Positions 1 through 9,219 of a stretch of 11,602 bases of DNA are shown piece after piece (positions within the stretch are counted from its first letter, which is position 1; each line of letters starts with the position of its first letter). Below the pieces are notes generated by a model, which saw only the letters and a program-made list of their open reading frames with translations, was not told where the DNA came from and did no database searches. Source of the stretch: Paenibacillus sp. UBA6285 (lineage in GTDB: Bacteria; Bacillota; Bacilli; Paenibacillales; Paenibacillaceae). Both the position numbers and the translations under genes were made by a program. The stretch covers positions 3,548 to 15,149 of the forward strand of contig DJUJ01000172.1 in the NCBI GenBank assembly GCA_002438345.1. The letters are read 5' to 3'.

Positions 1-59
1 AACGGACAAATATCCTCTGATGAATGAATCTCTTTACATCTTTTACAATAGTTAAGCAA
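1..59 (-). CDS. 5' end of a small zinc-ribbon-like protein (partial)
   Basis: A minus-strand reading frame begins with TTG at 59-57, eight bases after a GAGGAG ribosome binding site, and stays open to the left edge. It would begin M-L-N-Y-C-K-R-C-K-E-I-H-S-S-E-D-I-C-P. The CxxC pair followed by another cysteine before a proline is the look of a treble-clef or zinc-ribbon knuckle, but the fourth ligand would lie outside the window. I do not recognise the family. The frame upstream of the TTG is closed by TGA, so no ATG start exists. A second minus-strand frame is also open here but lacks a standard start codon. With only 19 codons visible, the call rests on the ribosome binding site and cysteine spacing, and function is unknown. 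Confidence 0.4.
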   Translation of the reverse strand, partial: MLNYCKRCKEIHSSEDICP

Positions 60-195
60 TCTACATTCTCCTCAACTTATCATTAATGGTCGCATCGCAC
101 AGCCATCAACTGGATTGTATTATCCATGCAATCACCATGTAGTTCCTTTCACCTATATTTTACCACAATGGTTAGACATATTTTGTAACTTATAG
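60..195. other. AT-rich intergenic stretch
   Basis: No convincing gene is seen. It would be the leader of the minus-strand gene at the left edge. It holds a TAAAAT-like element on the minus strand, but no well-spaced -35 was found. An 11-codon minus-strand frame at 138-106 has a purine-rich sequence before it, but nothing else supports it. Confidence 0.4.
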
Positions 196-214
196 AAAAA
201 TGATTATCATCCAC
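196..214. promoter_or_regulatory. Fur-box-like palindrome (isolated)
   Basis: The core ATGATTATCAT is the same palindromic core as the strong Fur box at 6001-6019. By hand alignment 13 of 19 positions match the classical GATAATGATAATCATTATC. A weak plus-strand promoter (TTGTAA at 183-188, 16-base spacer, TATCAT at 205-210) would overlap it, but transcription would run straight into the terminator at 234-273. It more plausibly serves the minus-strand gene at the left edge, or is left over from a lost iron gene. The target is unknown. Confidence 0.5.
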
Positions 215-233
215 GTATCCTCATGTGCACAGC

Positions 234-273
234 AAAAAGCGCCTGATTCCTAACGAACCGAGGCGCTTTTTTT
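234..273. terminator. Bidirectional intrinsic terminator
   Basis: The arms AAAAAGCGCCT (234-244) and AGGCGCTTTTT (261-271) form a perfect stem around a 16-base loop, with T-runs on both sides, so it can work in both directions. On the minus strand it follows the arabinofuranosidase remnant by about 25 bases and is probably that gene's original terminator. Confidence 0.85.
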
Positions 274-297
274 AAATGTCAGAAATCTTATTTCAGT

Positions 298-585
298 TTA
301 ATGAATTCTAAAAATCGTTACAGATTGCTTCGGAAACTCATACATAAAACTACTGCCCACCGTCGTAAAGCTTGTTTATTTAGGGGAGACAAGTTCCTTA
401 TTCTCAAAGTTGTTTTCGTCCTCAAGTTGGTGTCCCGACATTTCATACACTTCGACCGACAAGCCCTCTTTTGCCAACCCTTCTAATACGATCTCACCAG
501 AAACGCTGTTTTCTTGTACATATACTGTCTTAAGAATGATGATATCCCCTGTGGAATCCTCCACACTCGCTGTGTAAACAACAAA
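298..585 (-). pseudogene. Remnant of GH51-type alpha-L-arabinofuranosidase (C-terminal end)
   Basis: Read on the minus strand, this frame gives the closing beta-sandwich of the arabinofuranosidase C-terminal domain found in GH51 enzymes. Seen directly are the blocks TASVEDSTGDIIILK, GEIVLEGL, HQLEDENNFENKELVSPK and, past the stop, FMYEFPKQSVTIFRIH. The family pattern is a KvvN strand, then a DENsFenP-kVvP loop, then a yelPp-SvtvlRi ending. The domain is cut at its 5' end, where the terminator of the next minus-strand gene now sits (575-626), and is interrupted by an in-frame TAA at 378-376. Reading continues for 25 codons to the natural-looking end, TAA at 300-298. The catalytic barrel is absent, so no enzyme can be made. 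An ATG at 618 opens the frame but lies inside the terminator stem with a poorly spaced ribosome binding site. The identification is by eye but the motif order fits well. Confidence 0.72.
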
Positions 586-626
586 AAGGCCGATATCGTA
601 TGAGAATCCATACAACATCGGCCTTT
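575..626 (-). terminator. Intrinsic terminator of the J-domain-like gene
   Basis: On the minus strand AAAGGCCGAT (626-617) pairs with ATCGGCCTTT (594-585), with an inner GTATG/CATAC stem, and is followed by TTTTTGTTGTTT. It lies 29 bases past the stop codon at 656, facing the direction of that gene. Confidence 0.85.
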
Positions 627-655
627 ATAACACGGGTTCATTAATACATACTCAT

Positions 656-1561
656 TTATTTGGCAGTCATTTGCCCAGCTAAGAACTCGATAAAATCAGT
701 TGATTTATTCTTACCGTCGCCTTCTCCAAACACTCCGATTATCATCTTCCGAGAATGAATAGGAAGGTCTGTAGCAAACTTCGTATCTGTGATATCTACG
801 CCAGTGATCCATTCTTCACCGTTCTCCGTATTTTTTATACGTTTCAAACGAATATCATCTAAAGGAAGTCCCGCTGATTTAACATACGGCTCCAGATTCT
901 TAAGTCCCTCCTGCTGTCCGATCCAATCAAAAGTAGCATCATCCAAAATAAGAATGTCCGGACGCTCCGCTGCCAGCATCGCCATCGCGCGCTGTAGATA
1001 AGTCATGTCTAAGGTTCCTCCACCCGTTCCACCTGTTGAGGGAAGGTACACGACATCCGTCTTAACCCGCTTCCAAGTTGGATAGCGATTGATAATCTCT
1101 TGTTTAAGCTCTTCATTCTTACCTGACGGATCCTGGGATTCATAATTGCCTAAGAACATGATATGTACATCCACTGGCGGGAGTGAAGCTTCATATTTTT
1201 TAGCTTGATATTGATTATAGAGAGCGTTACCTCCAAAGATTAGCGCCAACAGCACGATAATAGATAAAAAAGTATGGACTTTGTACAACCTAAAAAAATT
1301 CTCCGATTTACGCGCTATGCCGGAAAATGCTCCCCATTTCTCCAACCGTTTGTCCTCTGCCTCCTGAATTTCCTGCTGATCCAAGCCGTCTAGGATTGTT
1401 TTGTAAGCAAGAAATTCTTCTTCATAGGCTGTAGCCTCACCTTCCGAGGAATTAGATCGACGGCGTTTCAAGTGCAAATCAAACTTTTTATTCAATTCCT
1501 CCCGGGTAATGTCTACAGGCAAGTCCAAACGTTCATAGGCCTCTTTTAACTTCTCATTCAA
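656..1561 (-). CDS. Membrane-anchored J-domain-like protein with extracytoplasmic domain
   Basis: Predicted 301 aa from TTG 1561, chosen because AAGGAG lies 8 bases upstream and the in-frame ATG at 1627 has no ribosome binding site and lies at or upstream of the likely transcription start. Residues about 1-65 resemble a DnaJ-type J domain (L-K-E-A-Y-E-R-L-D-L-P then I-T-R-E-E-L, and later an A-Y-K-T-I helix), but the HPD tripeptide needed to stimulate DnaK is not visible. One transmembrane helix lies at about 96-115 (VHTFLSIIVLLALIF core). The remaining roughly 180 residues should be outside the cell. They carry a glycine-rich stretch (STGGTGGGT) and a DILILDDATFDWIGQQ segment reminiscent of part of an extracellular sugar-binding-protein fold, too short for a complete one. 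The reaction is unknown. It has its own promoter and terminator and lies downstream of the AraC gene on the same strand. I read it as a membrane adaptor or sensor. Confidence 0.7.
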   Translation of the reverse strand: MNEKLKEAYERLDLPVDITREELNKKFDLHLKRRRSNSSEGEATAYEEEFLAYKTILDGLDQQEIQEAEDKRLEKWGAFSGIARKSENFFRLYKVHTFLSIIVLLALIFGGNALYNQYQAKKYEASLPPVDVHIMFLGNYESQDPSGKNEELKQEIINRYPTWKRVKTDVVYLPSTGGTGGGTLDMTYLQRAMAMLAAERPDILILDDATFDWIGQQEGLKNLEPYVKSAGLPLDDIRLKRIKNTENGEEWITGVDITDTKFATDLPIHSRKMIIGVFGEGDGKNKSTDFIEFLAGQMTAK

Positions 1562-1631
1562 ATTGATGTCTCCTTCCTGATGATTAACTTGATATCTGAT
1601 CGTGAAAAAAACAACATATGAACTCAATTAA

Positions 1632-1661
1632 ACTATATCATGGAGTGCTAGACGCTAACAA
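1632..1661 (-). promoter_or_regulatory. Candidate sigma-A promoter for the J-domain-like gene
   Basis: On the minus strand TTGTTA (1661-1656) is followed after 18 bases by TATAGT (1637-1632). Transcription would start near 1625, about 65 bases before the TTG start codon. This leaves the ATG at 1627 outside the message and supports the later start. Confidence 0.5.
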
Positions 1662-1702
1662 GTAAGCGTTTATCATAGGGCTTAGAGGTGTTCTCCATCT
1701 TT

Positions 1703-2584
1703 CTAGTCCAAACCATGCAACTGTTTAAATTGCTCAGGACTCATTCCAGTCAACCGCTTAAACACTAAACAAAAGTAGCTGGCATTTTCGAAACCCACTA
1801 ACTGAGCAATTTCATACATTTTTTTATCTCGTTCATTAAACATTAGTTGTTTACTCAAGTTTATACGTTGCTTATTGATATAGGTTACAGGTCGATCATG
1901 AATTGTTTTTTGAAAAAGCCTACATAAATACTGTGGCGACACCGCAATAACCTCCGCAAGTTCTTTTAATGGGAGGGCCCTATGTAGATTACTTTCGATA
2001 TGACGCAGCACCGGTTTAATTCGCTCCAATTCAAGAGCCTCATTTAGAGGAGAGACTAGGTTGCTTTTTAAATCCAGAAGCAGCGCGTATAATCGTTTGG
2101 ATCGTTCCAGGTTAGTTTCCAGTTCATTGCTATCTGACTTGTTGAGCATTTCCTTTAAAGGATTCAGCCACTTATCCTCTTTCAATCTTGCAGGTCCTGA
2201 TTCACGGATTCCTGCGTACAGCAGCATTTGGCCGGCCTCTCTACCATTGAATGAAACCCATGACAGCTTCCACTTACTGCTGATTGGCGCATACGAATGT
2301 ATAATATTCGGGAACAAAAAGAAGGCATCCCCTGAGCCGACAATATATCGCTTCTCATTTATGACAAGTTCACCTTTGCCTTCGTGAATCTGATGCATTT
2401 GATAATCCGGAAATCCGGTAGGACGTATAGTTTCTGCCTGATGCTCCCAAAATCCAATCGTTGTAGCATAAAGCGGCAGCATGATCGTATCTTCCGTTTG
2501 GCAAAAGATTATTTTGCTCTCCATTTGATCACTCGTTTCATATTTTGTTATATAGGATGAAAAATCTTTTATATATCTTAACAT
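1703..2584 (-). CDS. AraC/XylS-family transcriptional regulator with cupin sensor domain
   Basis: A 293-aa cytoplasmic regulator of the usual length for the sugar-responsive AraC group. Residues about 60-110 form the cupin-like effector pocket (YQMHQIHEGKGELVI, then GDAFFLFPNIIHSYAP). The C-terminal 90 residues hold two helix-turn-helix units: about 205-226 (LPLKELAEVIAVSPQYLCRLF) and about 254-277, followed by the diagnostic F-K-R-L-T-G-M-S-P-E-Q-F. The gene is divergent from the beta-galactosidase across 56 bp, so it most likely activates that gene on binding a sugar, with possible self-control. This is inference from position. The start is uncertain: ATG 2584 has GGAG only two bases before it, and ATG 2524 (residue 21) is an alternative that keeps the cupin intact. 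Confidence 0.88.
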   Translation of the reverse strand: MLRYIKDFSSYITKYETSDQMESKIIFCQTEDTIMLPLYATTIGFWEHQAETIRPTGFPDYQMHQIHEGKGELVINEKRYIVGSGDAFFLFPNIIHSYAPISSKWKLSWVSFNGREAGQMLLYAGIRESGPARLKEDKWLNPLKEMLNKSDSNELETNLERSKRLYALLLDLKSNLVSPLNEALELERIKPVLRHIESNLHRALPLKELAEVIAVSPQYLCRLFQKTIHDRPVTYINKQRINLSKQLMFNERDKKMYEIAQLVGFENASYFCLVFKRLTGMSPEQFKQLHGLD

Positions 2585-2605
2585 TACTCCAATTTATAAT
2601 ATGAA

Positions 2606-5754
<3,149 letters not shown>

Positions 5755-5788
5755 TGTTGGGTAGCAAATAAAATATAATATTTTCAAA

Positions 5789-5834
5789 AAAGGCCGTCCT
5801 GTTTGGTAGAAACCAATCAGAGACGGCCTTTCTT
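5789..5834. terminator. Intrinsic terminator after lacZ
   Basis: AAAGGCCGTC (5789-5798) pairs with GACGGCCTTT (5822-5831), with an inner TTGGT/ACCAA stem. A pyrimidine tail follows on the plus strand and a strong T-run on the minus strand, so it may stop transcription in both directions. Confidence 0.82.
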
Positions 5835-5961
5835 CCTATGATTTCGAGTTGGATTAGGATAAACAAGAGTTTCTCAGCATTTCCATCCTTCTCCTATCTC
5901 TTTTTCTGCATGCCAGATAGCAAGGTTGTACAAATCGAATAGCCTTATTGTGTTTTGTCCA

Positions 5962-5990
5962 TTGAGTAAAATAAGACTTTAATTTATGAT
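5962..5990 (+). promoter_or_regulatory. Sigma-A promoter of the siderophore-binding protein gene
   Basis: TTGAGT (5962-5967) and TATGAT (5985-5990) are separated by exactly 17 bases. The predicted start, near 5997, is directly followed by the Fur box at 6001-6019. The stretch between the lacZ terminator and this promoter (5835-5961) shows nothing further. Confidence 0.75.
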
Positions 5991-6000
5991 AGTTTTCGTC

Positions 6001-6019
6001 GAGAATGATTATCATTATT
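6001..6019. promoter_or_regulatory. Fur box (iron repression operator)
   Basis: GAGAATGATTATCATTATT matches the classical 19-base Fur box at 16 of 19 positions by hand alignment. It covers the first transcribed bases of the downstream gene, so Fur-Fe(II) would block transcription when iron is plentiful. Confidence 0.88.
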
Positions 6020-6054
6020 GGTGATCGCTACATATTTTAGGGAGGCAATATTAT

Positions 6055-7080
6055 ATGAATAAGGTAAGACAACCCTTCGCCGTGTTATGTGTACTCTTTC
6101 TGATGACCACATTACTACTCGCGTGCGGAAACTCAGAAGAACAATCAGCCGAGAACAAAGCGTCTAACACAGCCGGAAATAATACTTCTGCTACCGCTGC
6201 ACCTTCTCCAGAAACATCCGACAAGGGGACTAAAGAAGCTGCTGCGACTACTCGCTCCTATACGGATTACATAGGCCATACCGTAGAAATTCCCGTTAAC
6301 CCTAAGCGCGTGATTTATTCAGGAGAAACCTATGGCGATCTGCTCGCACTTGGTGTGCAAGCGGTAGGATATCCACTTTCCATGGGTGAGGGTCAGGTTT
6401 TTGAAGATCAGCTTCAAGGCGTCGAAGATGTAGGGTTCCCTATCAATCTGGAAAAGACGCTGGAACTTCAGCCTGATTTAATTATCTATGCAGGAACAGA
6501 TGAAGCTGATTTCGAGCAGCTGTCCAAAATCGCACCAACGATAATATTCGATACCTTTGCCCCGCTAAAGGAACGGATGCTTGATATTGGCGGAATTCTT
6601 GGGAAAACGACCGAAGCAGAGGCATGGCTCGCCAAATATAAAACGAGTGAAGATGCCATGTGGGAACAGTTGAAGTCAGCAGGCATTAAAGTAGGAGAAA
6701 CGGCTTCGGTCTTCACTTATTATCCTGGAGACAGACTGTTTGTAATGGCGACAACCGGACTTTCGCAAGTGCTTTATGGGGAGAAAGGCTTCAAGCCAAC
6801 CCCAGCTATTCAGAAGGTACTTGATGAAGGTATGGGATTCCAGGAAGTATCCATGGAAGTGCTTAAAGAATATGCTGGAGATCGGATTTTCATCCTGACT
6901 CCTGTGGCCGATGAAGCCAAGCAATCCACAGCTACTTTATTAAAGAGCCCGATCTGGAAAGGTCTTCCTGCCGTCAAGAACGGATATGTCTATACACAAG
7001 ACATTATGAAGACCTCAAGTGATGCAACAACAAGAGAATGGCTGCTCAGTGAAATCCCTCAGCTTTTGAATATGAAGTAA
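6055..7080 (+). CDS. Iron-siderophore ABC transporter substrate-binding lipoprotein
   Basis: A 341-aa precursor that captures a ferric siderophore outside the membrane and hands it to an ABC permease. Residues 1-23 are a lipoprotein signal peptide ending in the lipobox LLLAC, with Cys24 the predicted lipidation site, followed by a Ser/Thr/Ala/Glu-rich linker to about residue 65. The binding domain (about 68-341) has the class III fold of the FeuA/FhuD/FecB group: GHTVEIPVNPKRVI, then GETYGDLLALGV, then LELQPDLIIYAG, IAPTIIFDTFAP and the C-terminal LKSPIWKGLPAVKNGYVY. GGAGG lies 9 bases before the ATG. A promoter plus Fur box directly upstream make it iron-repressed. It is a single-gene unit: no permease or ATPase gene follows, so partners must be encoded elsewhere. 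The next gene carries a close paralogue of this domain. The siderophore cannot be named; a catecholate such as bacillibactin is possible by analogy with FeuA. Confidence 0.9.
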   Translation: MNKVRQPFAVLCVLFLMTTLLLACGNSEEQSAENKASNTAGNNTSATAAPSPETSDKGTKEAAATTRSYTDYIGHTVEIPVNPKRVIYSGETYGDLLALGVQAVGYPLSMGEGQVFEDQLQGVEDVGFPINLEKTLELQPDLIIYAGTDEADFEQLSKIAPTIIFDTFAPLKERMLDIGGILGKTTEAEAWLAKYKTSEDAMWEQLKSAGIKVGETASVFTYYPGDRLFVMATTGLSQVLYGEKGFKPTPAIQKVLDEGMGFQEVSMEVLKEYAGDRIFILTPVADEAKQSTATLLKSPIWKGLPAVKNGYVYTQDIMKTSSDATTREWLLSEIPQLLNMK

Positions 7081-7126
7081 TCTTCACCTTAATGAGGCGT
7101 TTGGCACTTAGCTGATAGAAAACTGC

Positions 7127-7166
7127 AAGAAGCATGTCAACAGCTGTTGATATGCTTCTTTATTTT
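7127..7166 (+). terminator. Intrinsic terminator after the binding-protein gene
   Basis: AAGAAGCAT at 7127-7135 begins a nearly perfect 34-base palindrome ending at 7160 (arms meeting at CAGCTG, one G-T wobble), followed by TATTTTAT. Its right arm also contains the -35 element of the next gene's promoter, so termination and initiation signals share bases. Confidence 0.82.
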
Positions 7167-7175
7167 ATATACAAT
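7147..7175 (+). promoter_or_regulatory. Sigma-A promoter of the AraC-SBP regulator gene
   Basis: TTGATA (7147-7152) and TACAAT (7170-7175) are 17 bases apart. Transcription should start near 7182, inside the Fur box that follows. The ATG at 7134 is therefore upstream of the message. Confidence 0.75.
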
Positions 7176-7178
7176 GAA

Positions 7179-7197
7179 TTAATTGATAATCATTCTC
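7179..7197. promoter_or_regulatory. Fur box of the AraC-SBP regulator gene
   Basis: The site contains TGATAATCATT and matches 14 of 19 positions of the classical Fur box by hand alignment. It covers the predicted transcription start, just as at 6001-6019, so both genes should be repressed by iron. Confidence 0.8.
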
Positions 7198-7208
7198 ACC
7201 AAATGAAC

Positions 7209-7223
7209 GGAGGCTTCCTCTTG
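7209..7223 (+). promoter_or_regulatory. Ribosome binding site fixing a TTG start
   Basis: GGAGG at 7209-7213 is followed after 7 bases by TTG at 7221, in frame with the regulator. The earlier in-frame ATGs (7134 in the terminator, 7152 in the promoter region, 7203 just before GGAGG) all lack a usable ribosome binding site. Confidence 0.72.
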
Positions 7224-8888
7224 CTGCAAACATTACCCGTCGCTGCCCCGCTCCGCTCGTTGCTGTTTCAGCTGACTGATGCGGAACTAAAAGTTCAACC
7301 GGCATGCTCTTGCTCTGAGACTCATACAACTCACTTTTATAGTCTTCTAATATTCACTGGCGGTAGCGGACAGCTGATCCTTAGCGATCAAACAATAACA
7401 CTGACTACAGATACTTGTTATTTGCTATCTCCCGGAACTTCCTATAGCACGGACAATCAGGAGATGACACTATATTATTATCTCATCACTTTTACAGCAA
7501 TTAATACAGCCGAGTTTCCCGAATATTGTTCTGAGGAACTCCTTCCGGGTAGGCAGGAACTAATTGTCCACCCGTTCACTAGGGTAATCCGCCTTGCGGA
7601 AGAACTACTTATGAACAAAAATAATGCTGATGATGTGCAGTTTTTTAAGCGGCAATTGAAATTTCAAGAATTACTGCTCTTGCTCTTTGAGCATAATTAT
7701 CCATCCGAACAGTTGCCAAGTCCCGCGGATTCCGTGGAAAAGACCATCCAATATATGCAAGAAAACTATACGGAAAGCATCACCGTGAAGCAACTGGCTG
7801 AGCTCGCGGGTGTAACACTCTGGCAGTATACTCCGATCTTTCAAAAGCTTACCGGCCAAAGACCGCTCGATTACCTGACCGAATTGCGCATTAATCATTC
7901 GAAGCGATTCCTGCTGGAGTCCACTAAACCGCTACGGGAGATTGCTCGGCTGGTTGGCTTCTCCGATGAATATTATTTCAGTCGCCGCTTTCGCCAAAAG
8001 ACCGGAATCACACCCGGACAATATGCACATCAACAAGGTCGGAAGCGTAGCGTCAAAGATTGGACTGGCCATGAGGTGGACATTCCAGAGCGGCCAAGAC
8101 GCATTGTCTACCATGGAGAGACGCTTGGCGACCTTCTAGCATTAGGCGTAAAGCCCGTCGGAGGAGACGAATCCTTCGCGCGGAACAGTGTCTACAAACA
8201 TCGGCTTAAGAAGCTCGCTAACGTTGGCTTTCCTCTGGACCCGCAGCTTACCGCTTCGTTAAGCCCCGACCTGATTATTATAGCTAACGCGGATGAAAGG
8301 GCCTACAGAGTAGTCTCGGGCATCGCCCCGACCCTTACCTTCGATTCATTCGCACCGCTTGAACACCGTATGCGGACACTAGGAAGCTGGTTGGGTAAAC
8401 AGCACGAAGCCGAGGCATGGCTGGATTCATTCACAACAAAAAACGCTGCCATGTGGCAGCATCTTTACACGGATACTCTTCAACGCGGAGAAACAGCCTC
8501 TGCTTTGATTTATGACCATGGAAATCATCTATTTGCTATGGGAATGTCTGGATTGTCCACTGCTCTTTATGCCCCTTGCGGCCTACAAGCCACTGAAGAG
8601 ATCCAAGCCATTCTCGATGAAGGATTAGGGTTCGCAGAGGTTGATCCAGCACGACTGCGTGCCTATACTGGAGACCATATCTTCATGCTCATCCCGGAAC
8701 GCAAGGACTCTCGAAAAGCTATGGAACGGCTCCTTCAGAGTTCCATTTGGAGTCGTCTACCCGCAGTACGTCAGGACCAAGTCTATCTGCTCGACGGAAG
8801 CAAATGGAACTCCGGGGATGCGTTAACCCGTGAGAAACTGCTAACGCTGCTGCCTAAACTGCTTGGAGGAAATACTGCTAGCAGTTGA
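7221..8888 (+). CDS. AraC-family regulator fused to siderophore-binding domain (Btr-like)
   Basis: Predicted 555 aa from TTG 7221. The order is: an N-terminal cupin-like segment (about 30-85, with LLIFTGGSGQLIL and CYLLSPGTSY), an AraC double helix-turn-helix (about 170-270, with ITVKQLAELAGVTLWQYTPIF, then LREIARLVGFSDEYYFSRRF and KTGITPGQY), and a C-terminal class III substrate-binding domain (about 276-546). There is no signal peptide, so the binding domain is cytoplasmic and should sense imported ferric siderophore. This is the architecture of B. subtilis Btr, which activates feuABC on binding bacillibactin. The sensor is clearly paralogous to the lipoprotein encoded just upstream (shared GETxGDLLALGV, DLIII, IAPT-FD-FAPL, EAEAWL, ILDEGLGF). 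Its own promoter and Fur box make expression iron-repressed. The likely target is the upstream lipoprotein gene and a distant transporter. Function is by homology; the start is well supported. Confidence 0.9.
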   Translation: MLQTLPVAAPLRSLLFQLTDAELKVQPACSCSETHTTHFYSLLIFTGGSGQLILSDQTITLTTDTCYLLSPGTSYSTDNQEMTLYYYLITFTAINTAEFPEYCSEELLPGRQELIVHPFTRVIRLAEELLMNKNNADDVQFFKRQLKFQELLLLLFEHNYPSEQLPSPADSVEKTIQYMQENYTESITVKQLAELAGVTLWQYTPIFQKLTGQRPLDYLTELRINHSKRFLLESTKPLREIARLVGFSDEYYFSRRFRQKTGITPGQYAHQQGRKRSVKDWTGHEVDIPERPRRIVYHGETLGDLLALGVKPVGGDESFARNSVYKHRLKKLANVGFPLDPQLTASLSPDLIIIANADERAYRVVSGIAPTLTFDSFAPLEHRMRTLGSWLGKQHEAEAWLDSFTTKNAAMWQHLYTDTLQRGETASALIYDHGNHLFAMGMSGLSTALYAPCGLQATEEIQAILDEGLGFAEVDPARLRAYTGDHIFMLIPERKDSRKAMERLLQSSIWSRLPAVRQDQVYLLDGSKWNSGDALTREKLLTLLPKLLGGNTASS

Positions 8889-8909
8889 AGCTGAATTTAG
8901 GATTCTCTT

Positions 8910-8939
8910 TTGACTTTTTAAAACTTCATAGGGTATACT
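8910..8939 (+). promoter_or_regulatory. Sigma-A promoter of the riboswitch-aminomutase unit
   Basis: TTGACT (8910-8915) and TATACT (8934-8939) are 18 bases apart, giving a start near 8946, at the first paired bases of the riboswitch. Confidence 0.65.
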
Positions 8940-8945
8940 TTATCT

Positions 8946-9078
8946 ACGCTTAATTTCCAACTTTTACAGTTGAAAAGCGGGGGAACCAGTTAATTGGGGC
9001 GAATCATTGAGCATTAGAATGTAGGGTACCATCTTACCCGAGTCCGTCAGCTAACCTCGTCAGCAGTGGATGGGTCTG
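8946..9078 (+). ncRNA. c-di-AMP riboswitch (ydaO/yuaA type)
   Basis: The conserved blocks of this class are present in order: a 5' hairpin closed by CGCTT/AAGCG (8947-8951 with 8975-8979), GGGGGAACC, TTGGGGCGAATC, GTAGGGTACC followed by a pairing TACCC, and the strongest signature GTCCGTCAGCTAACCTCGT near 9042-9060. The class senses cyclic di-AMP and usually turns off potassium uptake, osmolyte and cell-wall genes. It lies between a good promoter and two terminator-like hairpins, upstream of a KamA-family aminomutase, so c-di-AMP should cause premature termination and lower aminomutase expression. The class is recognised by eye; the outer edges, particularly of the P1 stem, are approximate. 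Confidence 0.85.
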
Positions 9079-9085
9079 CTTTTTC
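9062..9085 (+). terminator. Short hairpin at the riboswitch edge (possible expression platform)
   Basis: AGCAG (9062-9066) and CTGCT (9076-9080) pair and are followed by TTTTC. The GGGTCT at 9072-9077 could instead pair with AGACCC in the next terminator (9105-9110), making this a candidate switching element. The stem is short. Confidence 0.4.
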
Positions 9086-9102
9086 ATGTTATTTACATAA
9101 CC

Positions 9103-9140
9103 AGAGACCCTTGCTAAGGGTCTCTTTTTGTGTTTTTTTT
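9103..9140 (+). terminator. Strong intrinsic terminator between riboswitch and aminomutase gene
   Basis: AGAGACCCTT (9103-9112) pairs perfectly with AAGGGTCTCT (9116-9125) across a 3-base loop and is followed by TTTTGTGTTTTTTTT. Placed after the riboswitch and 79 bases before the gene, it is the probable off-switch. Confidence 0.88.
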
Positions 9141-9219
9141 GACCCTGCTGGCAGTAGATTGGCCTTTGACACCTAAGGCTCCCTCGTTTCTCACACAATG
9201 AGACAAAGGAGAGATGTAT

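Noticed and set aside
106..138. Minus-strand 11-codon leader peptide with an AAAGGA sequence before it
   Set aside because: Too short to support, with no regulatory codon pattern and no well-formed promoter.
301..486. 61-codon plus-strand frame
   Set aside because: It is antisense to the arabinofuranosidase remnant, has a basic, cysteine-containing composition with no domain, and lacks a ribosome binding site.
376..618. 80-residue minus-strand frame as an intact gene
   Set aside because: Its start codon is inside a terminator stem with a poorly placed ribosome binding site, and its sequence continues past the stop as the rest of an arabinofuranosidase domain, so it is a pseudogene fragment.
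1562..1627. ATG 1627 as start of the J-domain-like protein
   Set aside because: No ribosome binding site, and it lies at or before the predicted transcription start; TTG 1561 has AAGGAG 8 bases upstream.
1647..1672. ACGCT/AGCGT inverted repeat between the AraC and J-domain-like genes
   Set aside because: Only about five base pairs, with no T-run, so it is not a convincing terminator; it could be an operator but nothing else supports that.
7134..7220. N-terminal extension of the AraC-SBP regulator from ATG 7134
   Set aside because: The codons lie in a terminator, a promoter and a Fur box, with no ribosome binding site; TTG 7221 has GGAGG at ideal spacing.
9214..9219. ATG 9214 as start of the aminomutase
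   Set aside because: GGAG ends only two bases before it; GTG 9220 in the same frame has 8-base spacing. ATG 9218 is out of frame and stops after four codons.
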